Assembly (NCBI RefSeq): GCF_002159495.1
Contig: NZ_NFIT01000003.1
Coordinates: 62,001 to 126,000, forward strand
Reading direction: 5' to 3'
Length of the DNA: 64,000 nucleotides
Origin: Olsenella sp. An293
GTDB taxonomy: Bacteria; Actinomycetota; Coriobacteriia; Coriobacteriales; Atopobiaceae
In this document: one piece after another, positions 16,471-26,714 of the stretch
Layout of the letters: each line of letters starts with the position of its first letter
Position numbering within the stretch: position 1 is the stretch's first letter
The notes under the pieces: generated by a model
Told to the model about the DNA's origin: nothing
Database searches by the model: none
Seen by the model: the letters and a program-made list of their open reading frames with translations, nothing else
Translations under genes and position numbers: made by a program

Positions 16471-16833
16471 ATGGCCGAAAGCGAGCTCCACGTCTCTGGC
16501 ATCGGCATCTCCAAGGGCGTCGTCTCCACGATCGTCTCCATCGCCGCCCGCCGCGTCGAGGGCGTCGCCTCCGTGGGCGGCAACGACATCACCTCGAGCC
16601 TCATCTCCGTCTTCACCAGCAGGACCGTGGCGCCCGAGAACGCCGTCGAGTCCTACGTCGAGGATGACCGCCTGCACGTGACCGTTCACCTGGCCGTCTT
16701 CTACGGCTACCCCTTCACCAAGCTCGCCGCCGACGTGCGCGATGAGGTCGCCGCCGCCGTGACCGAGCAGATCGGCGTCGGCGTCGCCGCCGTCGACGTG
16801 TGCATCGACAGCCTCGTCTTCCCCAAGGAGTAA
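16471..16833 (+). CDS. Asp23/Gls24 family envelope stress protein
   Basis: 120 residues. Family motifs SGIGISKGVVSTIVSIAARRVEGVASVGG, RLHVTVHLAVFYGYPFTKLAADVRDEV and the C-terminal VAAVDVCIDSLVF cover the whole protein. Asp23-like proteins form membrane-proximal polymers and are linked to envelope stress. The placement efp-asp23-nusB is conserved in Gram-positives. It runs directly into nusB. Confidence 0.92.
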   Translation: MAESELHVSGIGISKGVVSTIVSIAARRVEGVASVGGNDITSSLISVFTSRTVAPENAVESYVEDDRLHVTVHLAVFYGYPFTKLAADVRDEVAAAVTEQIGVGVAAVDVCIDSLVFPKE

Positions 16834-16834
16834 C

Positions 16835-17383
16835 TTGAGCACTCACTTCGGCGGGCGCACGCTCGCCCGCAGCCAGGCCCTCCAGCTGCTGTTCCAGGCG
16901 GAGGCCAACTCCCGCGCCGTGCTTTCGGTCCTCGATGGCGACTACGCCCTCTCGCAGGGCCCTCTTGATGACTACGCCCGCAGGCTCGCCCTCGGCGCGG
17001 ATGAGATGCGTCCCGACCTCGACGCCGTCATCGCGATGCGCTCGACTGGCTGGTCCGTGGGCCGCCTCAATGCCGTCGATCGCAACCTGCTGCGCCTCGC
17101 GCTCTACGAGATGCTCTGCGTCGACGAGGTCGACGTGGCGGTCACCATCGACGAGTGCGTCGAGCTCGCCAAGGCCTACGGCACCGACGAGTCCTCGCGC
17201 TTCGTGAACGGCCTTCTGGGCCGCGTCGCCGACGACCTCGACGCCGGCGTCGACGTCGTCTCCAAGGCTCGCGAGCAGGCCGAGAAGAACGTGGAGGCCG
17301 AGGCCGATCAGGACATGGACGCGGAGGCCGAGGAGGCGGCCGAGCAGGACGCCGAGGCCGAGCAGGACGCGGAGACCGAGTAG
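16835..17383 (+). CDS. nusB: Transcription antitermination factor NusB
   Basis: 182 residues; TTG start two bases after the preceding stop, with AAGGAG at 16825-16830. NusB core RTLARSQALQLLFQAE, RLNAVDRNLLRLALYEMLCVDEVDVAVTIDECVELAKAYGTDESSRFVNGLLGRV (about 10-130). NusB binds boxA with S10 for rRNA antitermination. The last 40 residues are an acidic Ala/Glu/Asp/Gln-rich low-complexity tail not found in the standard family. The stop overlaps the xseB start. Confidence 0.93.
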   Translation: MSTHFGGRTLARSQALQLLFQAEANSRAVLSVLDGDYALSQGPLDDYARRLALGADEMRPDLDAVIAMRSTGWSVGRLNAVDRNLLRLALYEMLCVDEVDVAVTIDECVELAKAYGTDESSRFVNGLLGRVADDLDAGVDVVSKAREQAEKNVEAEADQDMDAEAEEAAEQDAEAEQDAETE

Positions 17384-17685
17384 TGGCCCGCATCGACGTC
17401 TCCCAGTACCAGACCTTCGGCGACATCACCGAGCGCCTCGACGACATCGTCGCGCAGGTTCGCGACAAGGACGTCTCGCTCGAGCGCTCGCTCGACCTCT
17501 TCGACGAGGCCATCGTGCTCGGATCCAAGGCCGTGAGCCTCGTCGACGCCACGGACTTCTCGCCCGAGGAGGAGGCGCGCCTCGCAGTGGAGCCCCCCTC
17601 CGAGGACGCTGCCGAGAAGGACGGCGAGCCCGAGGTCCCGGCCGGCGAAGAGCGGCCGGACGAGCCCGCGGGTGACGGACGCTAG
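17383..17685 (+). CDS. xseB: Exodeoxyribonuclease VII small subunit
   Basis: 100 residues from GTG 17383, which shares a base with the nusB stop. The XseB helical hairpin is clear: FGDITERLDDIVAQVRDKDVSLERSLDLFDEAIVLGSKAV. A proline/glutamate-rich tail of about 35 residues follows. XseB works with the large subunit XseA to degrade single-stranded DNA; xseA usually lies immediately upstream but is absent here. Confidence 0.88.
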   Translation: MARIDVSQYQTFGDITERLDDIVAQVRDKDVSLERSLDLFDEAIVLGSKAVSLVDATDFSPEEEARLAVEPPSEDAAEKDGEPEVPAGEERPDEPAGDGR

Positions 17686-17686
17686 G

Positions 17687-18421
17687 ATGGCCCGCCGTCG
17701 CCTCGACGCCGAGCTCGTCGAGCAGGGGTTCTTCTCGACCGTGGACGAGGCGATGCGCGCCGTGATGGCGGGCGACGTCTCCACGAGCGACCGACGACTC
17801 TCCTCGCCCGGGGAGCAGGTGCGCCCCGGCATCGAGCTGCACGTGCGCGGGCGCTCGCGCTACGTGAGCCGTGGGGGGCTCAAGCTCGAGCGCGGGCTCG
17901 ACCACTTTGGCATCGACCCGGAGGGGCTTGCGTGCCTCGACGTGGGCTGCTCCACCGGTGGCTTCACCGACTGCCTGCTCAAGCGCGGGGCCGCGTCGGT
18001 CATCTCCGTGGACGTGGGCTATGCGCAGTTCTCGTGGGAGCTGCGCGGCGACGACCGCGTGCGGCTGCTCGAGCGCACCAACATCATGGACGTGCCGGCG
18101 CTCGTGGGCACGGGCGTCTGTGACCTCGCCGTCTGCGACGTCTCCTTCACCTCCGTCGTCACCGTGCTTCCCGCCGTCCTGGAGCTGCTGCGTCCCGGCG
18201 GGACCTTCCTCACGCTCGTGAAGCCCCAGTTCGAGGCCGCGCGCGAGGATGTGGGGGAGGGGGGCGTCGTGCGGGACCCCGCCGTCCGCGCGGCGACCCT
18301 CGCGCGTGTGCGCGCGGCCTTCGAGGAGGCCGGGATGACCGTGCTCGGCGACTGCGAGAGCCCCATCACCGGCCACAAGGGCAACGTCGAGTACCTCCTC
18401 TGCGGCCGGCGCGAGCGGTAG
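17687..18421 (+). CDS. tlyA: TlyA family rRNA 2'-O-methyltransferase / hemolysin
   Basis: 244 residues from ATG 17687; an in-frame GTG at 17672 overlapping xseB is the alternative. N-terminal S4 RNA-binding domain (RRRLDAELVEQGFFSTVDEAMRAVMAGDV) then an FtsJ-type methyltransferase: SAM motif LDVGCSTGGFTDCLL, VDVGYAQFSWELR, CDVSFTSVVTVLP and LVKPQFEAAREDVGEGGVV. Known members methylate 16S and 23S rRNA and set capreomycin sensitivity. The hemolysin name is historical. Confidence 0.92.
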   Translation: MARRRLDAELVEQGFFSTVDEAMRAVMAGDVSTSDRRLSSPGEQVRPGIELHVRGRSRYVSRGGLKLERGLDHFGIDPEGLACLDVGCSTGGFTDCLLKRGAASVISVDVGYAQFSWELRGDDRVRLLERTNIMDVPALVGTGVCDLAVCDVSFTSVVTVLPAVLELLRPGGTFLTLVKPQFEAAREDVGEGGVVRDPAVRAATLARVRAAFEEAGMTVLGDCESPITGHKGNVEYLLCGRRER

Positions 18422-18448
18422 ACGGGCCCTTTTTTCGCGCCGACGGGA

Positions 18449-18454
18449 TAGAAT
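18449..18454 (+). promoter_or_regulatory. -10 of the nadK-recN operon
   Basis: TAGAAT (in GGGATAGAATC) 34 bases before the nadK start, after a T-rich stretch that follows tlyA. Confidence 0.5.
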
Positions 18455-18487
18455 CAAAGCGATGCGTAGGTGATCGAAAGGGTGGCC

Positions 18488-19345
18488 GTGAAGGTTCTCA
18501 TCGTTCCCAACTACTCCCGCGCCGACGCCCTGGAGGGCGCGCGCCATCTCGAGGACTGGCTCGGCGACCAGGGCATCGACGCCACGTGGGCGCGCGACAA
18601 GAAGCTCTTCCCCGACGCCGAGGACACCGCGGAGGGCTGCGAGCTCGTGGTCTCGCTCGGCGGCGACGGCACGCTGCTGCGCGCCGCGCGCACCGTGGGC
18701 TACTCGGGCGTCCCCATCGTGGGCATCTCCTACGGGCACCTCGGCTTTCTCACGGCGGCAGGTCCCGAGGACCTCATCGTGACCGTCGAGGACGCGCTCG
18801 CGGGCGAGCTGCACGTGTCGCGGCGCGCCACGCTCGACATCGAGTGCGAGTTCGAGGCCAAGGACGGCTCCGTCTCCACGCGCCACTGCTTCGCCCTCAA
18901 CGACTTTGCCGTCTCGCGCGGAGGTGCCGGCAACATGGTCGAGTTCGACGTCTCCGTCTCGGGCAAGCACATCGACCGCCTGCGCGGCGACGGCTTCGTG
19001 GTCTCCACGGCCACCGGCTCCACCGGCTATGCGCTTGCCGCGGGCGGGCCCATTGTGACCCCCGAGTTCACGGGCATGGTGTGCGTGCCCATCGCCCCGC
19101 ACACGATCATGGCGCGCGCGTTTCTCACCTCGCCCGCCGACGTCGTGGAGATCGAGATGAGCCCCGAGCGTCCCGTGATGCGCCACTTCTTCGCCGACGG
19201 CCAGCCCGTCCCGCGCGAGAAGGGCACGCGCGGCGTGCGCGCGTGCGTGCGTCGCGGACCCGGCGACGTCGTGCTTCTCGACCGCAGCACCCAGAGCTTC
19301 TACGACTCGGTCTCGCGCGTCTTCTACGGGCAGGTGGGAAAGTAG
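18488..19345 (+). CDS. nadK: NAD kinase
   Basis: 285 residues from GTG 18488, placed by GAAAGG at 18476-18481. The GGDG motif that binds ATP phosphates is at 58-61 (LGGDGTLLRAAR); also GHLGFLT, NDFAVSRG and the NAD-binding STATGSTGYALAAGGPIV. It makes NADP from NAD. The next gene, recN, starts immediately after the stop, as in many bacteria. Confidence 0.95.
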   Translation: MKVLIVPNYSRADALEGARHLEDWLGDQGIDATWARDKKLFPDAEDTAEGCELVVSLGGDGTLLRAARTVGYSGVPIVGISYGHLGFLTAAGPEDLIVTVEDALAGELHVSRRATLDIECEFEAKDGSVSTRHCFALNDFAVSRGGAGNMVEFDVSVSGKHIDRLRGDGFVVSTATGSTGYALAAGGPIVTPEFTGMVCVPIAPHTIMARAFLTSPADVVEIEMSPERPVMRHFFADGQPVPREKGTRGVRACVRRGPGDVVLLDRSTQSFYDSVSRVFYGQVGK

Positions 19346-20976
19346 ATGATCGACGAGTTGCACGTGCGCGACGTCGCGCTGATTCGTGACGCTGGCATCG
19401 AGCCGGCCCCGGGGCTCACCGTGCTCACGGGCGAGACGGGTGCGGGCAAGACCGCGCTGCTCTCCTCGATCAAGCTGCTGGTGGGGGAGCGCGCCGACGC
19501 GGGCATGGTCCGCGAGGGCGCCTCGTCGCTCGAGGTCGAGGGGCGTCTGTTCCTGCGCGGCGACGACGAGGACGGCACCGTGGTGCGCCGCCGCGTGACC
19601 AGCGACGGCCGCGGGCGCGTTGAGCTGGACGGCCACATGGCGAGCGTGCGCGAGCTCGCCGCGCGCGTGGGCTCGACCGTCGACCTCTGCGGTCAGCACG
19701 AGCATCAGCGCCTGCTCGCGCCCCAGGCCCATGTGGAGCTGCTCGACTCGTGGGCGGGCGCGCCGGCGGCCGAGGCGCTCGGGGCGTATCGCGACGCCCT
19801 CGCCGCGGCGCAGGAGGCGGCCGCTGAGCTCGAGCGCGTCCGAGAGATGGGGCGCGCGACGGGGGAGCGGCTTGAGGAGGCCGCCTTCGTGCTCCGGCGC
19901 ATCGACGAGGTCGACCCGCGCGAGGGCGAGCTCGAGGAGCTCGAGGCGCAGCTGCCGCGCGTGGAGCACGGCGAGGCCCTCATGGCGGCCGCCTCCGGCG
20001 CCCGCGAGCTGCTCTCCGGCGACGGCGGGGCGTGTGACGCCCTCGGCGAGGCGGTGAGCGCGCTCAGGGACGCCGCGCGCTATGACGACGCGCTCGGGGC
20101 GTGGGCCAAGACCCTCGAGAGCTCGCTCATCGACGTCGAGGACGTGGCGGCAGAGCTGCGCGACTACGCGGACGAGGTCGACTTCGACCCCGACGAGCTC
20201 GAGCGCCTGCAGACGCGCCTCTCGCGCCTCGAGGGGCTCATGCGCGCCTACGGGCCGCGCATGGTCGACGTGCTCGAGCGTCGTGACGAGGCCCGCGAGG
20301 TCGTGGCGGCCGCGAGCGACGGCGGCGAGCTCGAGCGGCGCGCCGCCGAGGAGCTCGAGCGCCGCGAGGAGCAGCTCTCCCGCGCGGCGGATGCCTTGGA
20401 CGCCGTGCGCGCCGAGGCCGCCCCGCGCCTGGCCGCGGCCGTCTCGGAGCAGATGGGCTTTCTCGAGATGGGCACGGCGGCCCTCGAGGTCAGCTGCGAG
20501 CGCCTGTCCCGCGCGGAGTGGGCCCGCTCCGGCCCCTCGCGCGTCGAGTTCCTCTATCGCCCCGCCGCCGGCCTCACGGCCCGGCCGCTGCGCAAGATCG
20601 CGTCGGGCGGCGAGGTCAGCCGCGTGATGCTCGCCTGCAAGGTGGTGCTCGGCGAGGCGGACGACTGCGAGACGCTGGTCTTCGACGAGGTCGACGCCGG
20701 CGTGGGCGGCGCCACGGCGGTCGCGCTCGCGAGCGTGCTGGCGCGCCTCGCCCAGACCCATCAGGTGATCGTGGTCACGCACCTCGCCCAGGTGGCGGTG
20801 GCGGCCCAGAAGCACTACCTCGTGAGCAAGTCCGAGGGGGAGCTCCCCGAGACCTCGCTCATCGAGATCTCGGGCGAGGAGCGCGTCGCCGAGGTGGCGC
20901 GCATGCTCTCAGGCGACACCGGCGCCGCGAGCCGCGACCTCGCCCGCGAGATGCTGGCCGAGCGCGGCGCCCGCTG

Positions 20977-20977
<1 letters not shown>
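19346..20977 (+). CDS. recN: DNA repair protein RecN
   Basis: 543 residues, ATG directly abutting the nadK stop. SMC-like: Walker A GETGAGKT at 29-36, CGQHEHQRLL, a central coiled coil (about 150-380), ABC signature LRKIASGGEVSRVML, and Walker B LVFDEVDAGVGG with the H-loop VTHLAQVA. It acts in early double-strand-break repair. Length is close to the family norm. Confidence 0.96.
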
Positions 20978-22816
<1,839 letters not shown>

Positions 22817-22823
22817 GGGCGCG

Positions 22824-23747
22824 ATGAGCCTCGAGGACGCGCGCAGCGAGTATCTCGGCTATCTCTCCGTCGAGCGGGGGAGCTCCGCCAACACCGTCGA
22901 GGCGTATGGCCGCGACCTCGCCCGCTACGTGGCATGGCTTTCCGAGCGCGGCGTGGACGAGCCCGAGGACGTGACCCGCGAGCTCGTCGAGGCCCACGTG
23001 GCGGCGCTCATCGACGTGGGCCTGGCGCCCGCCTCGGTCGAGCGCGCGGTCTCGGCTATCAAGGGGCTCCATCGCTTCATGGTGGCCGACGGCATCTGCG
23101 AGGCCCATCCCACCTCCGACCTCCCGCTGCCCTCCAAGCCCGAGCGCCTGCCGGACGTGATCTCGGTGGCCGACGCCGCGCGCCTGCTCGACCAGCCGTT
23201 CCCGCAGACGCCCGCCGGCCTGCGCGACCACGCCATCCTCGAGGTCCTCTACGGCTGCGGCCTGCGCGCGAGCGAGCTCGTGGGGCTCGACCTTCGCGCG
23301 ACCCTCATCGACGAGGGCCTTCTGCGCGTCTTTGGCAAGGGCGAGAAGGAGCGCGTCGTCCCCGTCCTCGGCACGGCGGCCGAGGTGCTCGAGGCCTACC
23401 TCGACCGCGGCCGAGGCGCGCTCGTGGGACGGCGCCCCACCCAGGCGGTCTTCCTCAACGTCCGCGGCGGGCGCATCTCCCGGCAGTCGGTCCATGCGAT
23501 CGTCGAGAAGTACGGCCGCGTCGTCGGCATCAAGGGGCTGCACCCCCACACGCTCCGGCACAGCTTCGCGACGCACCTGCTCGAGGGCGGGGCGGACCTG
23601 CGCGTGGTGCAGGAGCTTCTCGGCCACGCCAACGTGGCCACCACCCAGCTCTACACCCACGTCGACCGCACCCACGTGAGGCGCGTGTACCTCGCCGCAC
23701 ATCCCCGCGCCCAGAGCCGCGACGAGGGGTCGCCCCTCTCGCCCTGA
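22824..23747 (+). CDS. xerD: Tyrosine recombinase XerD
   Basis: 307 residues, 7 bases after pyrG. SAM-like core-binding domain (about 1-95; YLGYLSVERGSSANTVEAYGRDLARY) and catalytic domain with the full set: Arg in GLRASELVGL (about 147), Lys in GKGEKERVVP, HTLRHSFATHLL (His/Arg about 243-246), GHANVATTQLYTHV with His and the nucleophile Tyr about 278. As a housekeeping XerD next to pyrG it resolves chromosome dimers at dif with XerC. It is not the phage integrase of the element at 51 kb. Confidence 0.93.
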   Translation: MSLEDARSEYLGYLSVERGSSANTVEAYGRDLARYVAWLSERGVDEPEDVTRELVEAHVAALIDVGLAPASVERAVSAIKGLHRFMVADGICEAHPTSDLPLPSKPERLPDVISVADAARLLDQPFPQTPAGLRDHAILEVLYGCGLRASELVGLDLRATLIDEGLLRVFGKGEKERVVPVLGTAAEVLEAYLDRGRGALVGRRPTQAVFLNVRGGRISRQSVHAIVEKYGRVVGIKGLHPHTLRHSFATHLLEGGADLRVVQELLGHANVATTQLYTHVDRTHVRRVYLAAHPRAQSRDEGSPLSP

Positions 23748-23774
23748 TGACAGGCTAATCTCTGCCTGTGTCCC

Positions 23775-23938
23775 GCGCCCCGGCCTCCCGCATCTCTCCG
23801 TGCTCACCGGACCCCGCCGCGTAGGGGCAACGCGCCCGCCTCCCTGCTCACTGCTTCGCAGAAATCGCGGGAGGCGGGCGCGTTGCCCCTACGCTGCTTC
23901 GCAGAAATCGCCGGAGAGATGCGGGAGGCCCGGGGCGC
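23775..23938. repeat. Nested palindromes: one hairpin element inside another
   Basis: Outer arms 23775-23800 and 23912-23938 pair with a single-base bulge. Inner arms 23819-23844 and 23869-23894 are a perfect 26-bp inverted repeat. The inner loop (23845-23868) reads TGCTCA then CTGCTTCGCAGAAATCGC. The same TGCTCAC directly follows the left outer arm (23801-23807) and the same TGCTTCGCAGAAATCGC directly precedes the right outer arm (to 23911). So both elements share a core while their arms differ, and the inner one interrupts the outer one's core. Confidence 0.85.
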
Positions 23939-24044
23939 GCTTGTCGGAATGCGTCTGAGCGAGGAGGGCGGCCCCTCGTCGCGCCTCTGGGCGCGGCGCA
24001 GGTCGAGGTCCACTGGGCGCCAACAACCTTATTACTTGTTGATG

Positions 24045-24109
24045 CGCTTAATGATTCGGGGGTATCGCAGGGGACCGGTGCTTCTCGCTTAATGATTTGG
24101 GGTTATCGC
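24045..24109. repeat. Two 24-bp direct repeats, 41 bp apart
   Basis: 24045-24068 and 24086-24109 match at 22 of 24 positions (CGCTTAATGATT, then GGGG, then TATCGC). They are AT-richer than their surroundings and lie about 350 bases before mraZ. Function unknown. Confidence 0.75.
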
Positions 24110-24404
24110 GTAGGGGAGGGGCGTGATGGGGGTCGCGGCGTGCGATGGGCCAGGATCGTTAAGCCTCCGAGCCCTCATGCCCGTTTTGTGGGAGGGCGTC
24201 CCACCACGGCTTGAGCGGCGGTTTCACGGCAGCGACACAAATCGTTTGAGGGAGAGGCGAACAGGGGAGGCGTGCTTGTGGCTCAGCGGCCTGAAGGGCC
24301 CAACATCTGGGGTGTCGCTTCTGCTCGATAACCGTCCAGACCCAGATTTCAACCGCAAGGTGTAGCGAAGTGTTTTTCTGTGTCGCAAAGTGGGGGCAAT
24401 GACG

Positions 24405-24410
24405 TATAGT
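24405..24410 (+). promoter_or_regulatory. -10 of the dcw cluster promoter
   Basis: TATAGT in GACGTATAGTATTCG, 52 bases before mraZ. The -35 region is unclear. Confidence 0.45.
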
Positions 24411-24462
24411 ATTCGCACGCTCCGAACGGGGCGAGGTTTTTCGTCTCTCGAGGGGAGGGTGC

Positions 24463-24924
24463 ATGCTCGCCGGTTCGTATCCGATGTCCGTGGATGCAAA
24501 GGCGCGCGTCACCCTGCCGGCCGTCTTCCGCAAGCAGCTCGTGGAGGGCGACAGAAAGACGATATACCTTCTCCCTCTGAAGGAGTGCGTGAACGGCTTC
24601 ACCCCTGAGGGGCTCGAGAGGTTCATCGACGGACTCTTCGTTGAGCGCGGTGAGAACACCTTCGATCCCCGCAGTCGCAAGGACGTTCAGCTCAGGACGA
24701 GGCTCTGGGCGAGCGCCGTGGAGGTCGACATCGACTCCGCCGGGCGCGTGGCCCTGGGCAAGCTCGACACGGCCAAGGCCGGAACGCGCGAGCGACTCGG
24801 GCTGACCGACGACGTCACGGTCGTGGGCGCCGGGGACCACTTCGAGGTGTGGAACACCGAGCAGTGGAACGCGACGCAGGAGAGCTTCGAGGACGATCTC
24901 GACGCGCTTCTCTACCACGACTGA
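24463..24924 (+). CDS. mraZ: Transcriptional regulator MraZ
   Basis: 153 residues, slightly longer than the usual about 143. Two SpoVT/AbrB-like swapped-hairpin halves: SYPMSVDAKARVTLPAVFRKQL (5-26) and VEVDIDSAGRVALGKL (about 86-100), each with the conserved D-x-x-[AG]-R motif. MraZ oligomers bind repeats upstream of their own gene and control the dcw operon in other bacteria. First gene of the cluster. Confidence 0.94.
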   Translation: MLAGSYPMSVDAKARVTLPAVFRKQLVEGDRKTIYLLPLKECVNGFTPEGLERFIDGLFVERGENTFDPRSRKDVQLRTRLWASAVEVDIDSAGRVALGKLDTAKAGTRERLGLTDDVTVVGAGDHFEVWNTEQWNATQESFEDDLDALLYHD

Positions 24925-24942
24925 CGGAGGGGGTGAGCGGTC

Positions 24943-25905
24943 TTGACAGCAGAATATCGGCACGTACCCGTGATGCTCGCCGAGGTCCTCGCCGAGCTCG
25001 ACCCCCAGCCGGGGGAGGTGACCTGCGACTGCACCCTCGGGGGAGCGGGTCACACCGTCGAGCTCGCGCGTCGCGTGGCCCCGGACGGCCTGTCGCTTGG
25101 GATCGACCAGGACGACATGGCCCTCAAGGCGGCGACGGAGCGCCTCTCCCGCGAGGCGCCCGAGGCGAGCGTCCGCACCCTCAGGGGCAACTTCGGGGAC
25201 CTCGACGAGCTTCTCGTCGAGGCAGAGGTCCCCGGGGTCGACTGCTTTCTCTTCGACCTCGGCGTCTCGTCCCCCCAGCTCGACATCCCGGAGCGCGGCT
25301 TCTCGTACCACGAGGACGCGCCCCTGGACATGCGAATGAATTCGGGCAAACACACCACAACCGCAGCAGAGGTCGTGAACACCTACAACGAAGCAGACCT
25401 CGCCCGAATCTTTCGCGTATACGGTGACGAGCGCTTTGCGGGCCGCATCGCCCGCAAGATCGTGGAGACCCGCGACGCAGCCCCCATCGAGACGACCCTT
25501 CAGCTCGTCGAGGTCATCAAGGCCGCGATTCCCGCGGCGGCGAGAAGAACCGGCGGCCACCCGGCCCGCCGCACCTTCCAGGCACTGCGCATCGAGGTCA
25601 ACCATGAGCTCGACGTGCTCGACCGCGGCCTCAGGGCGGCGGTGAGATGGGCCAACCCCGGTGGCAGGATCTGCGTCATCTCCTACCACTCGCTCGAGGA
25701 CCGCATCGTGAAGCACGTCTTCTCCGAGCTCTCCCAGGGGTGCACCTGCCCGCCGGACCTCCCGGTGTGCGTGTGCGGTCACGTGCCGGTACTCAAGGTC
25801 AGGACCAGAAAGCCCCTCGTCGCGTCCGACGAGGAGGTCGCGGCCAACCCGCGGTCGCGAAGCGCCCTCATGAGGGTGGCGGTCAAGCTCGACGCCAGCG
25901 ACTGA
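24943..25905 (+). CDS. rsmH: 16S rRNA (cytosine-1402-N4) methyltransferase RsmH
   Basis: 320 residues from TTG 24943 (GGAGGGG at 24926-24932; a GTG nearer by is out of frame). SAM-binding CTLGGAGHTVELA, FDLGVSSPQLDIPERGFSYHEDAPLDMRM, and the C-terminal ISYHSLEDRIVKHVF all match the family. It methylates N4 of C1402 in the ribosomal P site. Standard position after mraZ. Confidence 0.96.
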   Translation: MTAEYRHVPVMLAEVLAELDPQPGEVTCDCTLGGAGHTVELARRVAPDGLSLGIDQDDMALKAATERLSREAPEASVRTLRGNFGDLDELLVEAEVPGVDCFLFDLGVSSPQLDIPERGFSYHEDAPLDMRMNSGKHTTTAAEVVNTYNEADLARIFRVYGDERFAGRIARKIVETRDAAPIETTLQLVEVIKAAIPAAARRTGGHPARRTFQALRIEVNHELDVLDRGLRAAVRWANPGGRICVISYHSLEDRIVKHVFSELSQGCTCPPDLPVCVCGHVPVLKVRTRKPLVASDEEVAANPRSRSALMRVAVKLDASD

Positions 25906-26218
25906 GGACGACAGCAACGCCGTAGCCGGCCTCGTGCCGTCTGCCATAGCAAACGCACCACCAACGCACCACCACGCAGCTCAAACGCACCACCAACGCA
26001 CCGTCACACAGCCCAGACGCACGAAACACGCACCGCCACGCAGCTCAAACGCACCACCGCATCACCACGCAACGTACCGTCAACCAACCGTCAAGCACCA
26101 CCTTAAGGTTCGCATCCCACGCGAGGGAAGCAAGAGTCAAGCAACCCTCAAGTTCCCAGCGTTCCTGCTATGTTCAGAGGGCACAGCGGCCTGCACCGCG
26201 CACACGCAAGGAAGTCAC
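25906..26218. repeat. Degenerate C/A-rich repeat region before ftsL
   Basis: 313 bases with strong strand asymmetry: the top strand is C/A-rich and G-poor. Degenerate units of ACGCACCACC recur from about 25950 to 26075, and a longer unit, CACGCAGCTCAAACGCACCA, occurs twice (about 25973 and 26037). Further on come ACCGTCAACC and ACCGTCAAGC. The frame is open here but its translation is Pro/His/Thr/Ala noise. TGCTATGTT near 26166 could be an extended -10 for ftsL. Confidence 0.65.
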
Positions 26219-26704
26219 ATGAGGTATCAGGGGTCAGAGGCATATTCGGTGAGGGCCGCGGAGCGCGCGTGGGAGCGCCCCTCGCAGAATCCCTCCCCCT
26301 CCTTCGAGGTCGTCTCGGGCGGCGGGCTCGACGCCCGCGTCCGCCAGGGCGTCTCGCGCGAGTTTCTCACCCGCGTCCGTGCGGTCGTGCTGATCGCGGC
26401 GCTGTTCTTCGCCGTGAACCTCGCCCGCGTCGCGCTCTCCGCCGCGACCGTCTCGGTGCTCCAGGCCAACTCCGACCTCACCGAGCAGATCGACGCCGCG
26501 CAGACGCTGAGCTCCAACCTCAGGATCGAGCGCTCTGTGCTCTCGAGCAACGCTCGCATCAGCCGCATCGCCACGCAGAACTACGGCATGGTCATCCCCG
26601 GCGAGCGCGTCACCGTCGTCCTCGACGAGCCGGCGCCCGAGGGTGCTCATGGTGATGCTGCGCAGTCCTCGACGGAGACGGGCGAGCAGGCCAGCGTCGG
26701 CTAG
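26219..26704 (+). CDS. ftsL: Cell division protein FtsL-like
   Basis: 161 residues from ATG 26219 with AAGGAAG upstream; an open frame reaching back through the C/A repeat is discounted. Short cytoplasmic N-terminus, one membrane helix (about 57-78, VRAVVLIAALFFAVNLARVAL), then a leucine-zipper-like coiled coil (LQANSDLTEQIDAAQTLSSNLRIERSVLSSNARI) and a NYGMVIP segment. FtsL forms the septal FtsQ-FtsB-FtsL complex that activates FtsWI. Assigned by topology and position; similarity to FtsL is always weak. Confidence 0.82.
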   Translation: MRYQGSEAYSVRAAERAWERPSQNPSPSFEVVSGGGLDARVRQGVSREFLTRVRAVVLIAALFFAVNLARVALSAATVSVLQANSDLTEQIDAAQTLSSNLRIERSVLSSNARISRIATQNYGMVIPGERVTVVLDEPAPEGAHGDAAQSSTETGEQASVG

Positions 26705-26714
26705 ACTGGCTAGC

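Larger units (their letters stand above)
23748..24462. other. Gene-free region upstream of the dcw cluster
   Basis: 715 bases between xerD and mraZ. It contains nested palindromes (23775-23938), a pair of 24-bp direct repeats (24045-24109) and the mraZ promoter candidate. The short frames here lack ribosome sites and family features. The tandem TGGG-type MraZ boxes known from other genera are not evident; only AAGTGGGGGC near 24390 is suggestive. Confidence 0.55.

Noticed and set aside
16925-17383. Acidic repetitive end of nusB as a separate gene or frameshift
   Set aside because: The frame is continuous and the stop overlaps xseB; it is simply a low-complexity tail.
22824-23747. XerD as the integrase of the phage-like element
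   Set aside because: It sits next to pyrG in the normal host context, 27 kb away from attL, and has housekeeping XerD features.
25945-26100. CRISPR array
   Set aside because: The repeats are degenerate, directly abutting and without regular spacers, and no cas genes are present.
25934-26218. N-terminal extension of FtsL through the C/A-rich tract
   Set aside because: Frame is open but gives Pro/His/Thr/Ala noise; AAGGAAG and ATG at 26219 give a normal start.
26643-26714. Upstream start for FtsI overlapping ftsL
   Set aside because: The extra residues are Arg/Ser-rich and read in the shifted frame of ftsL; GTG 26715 gives the usual N-terminus.
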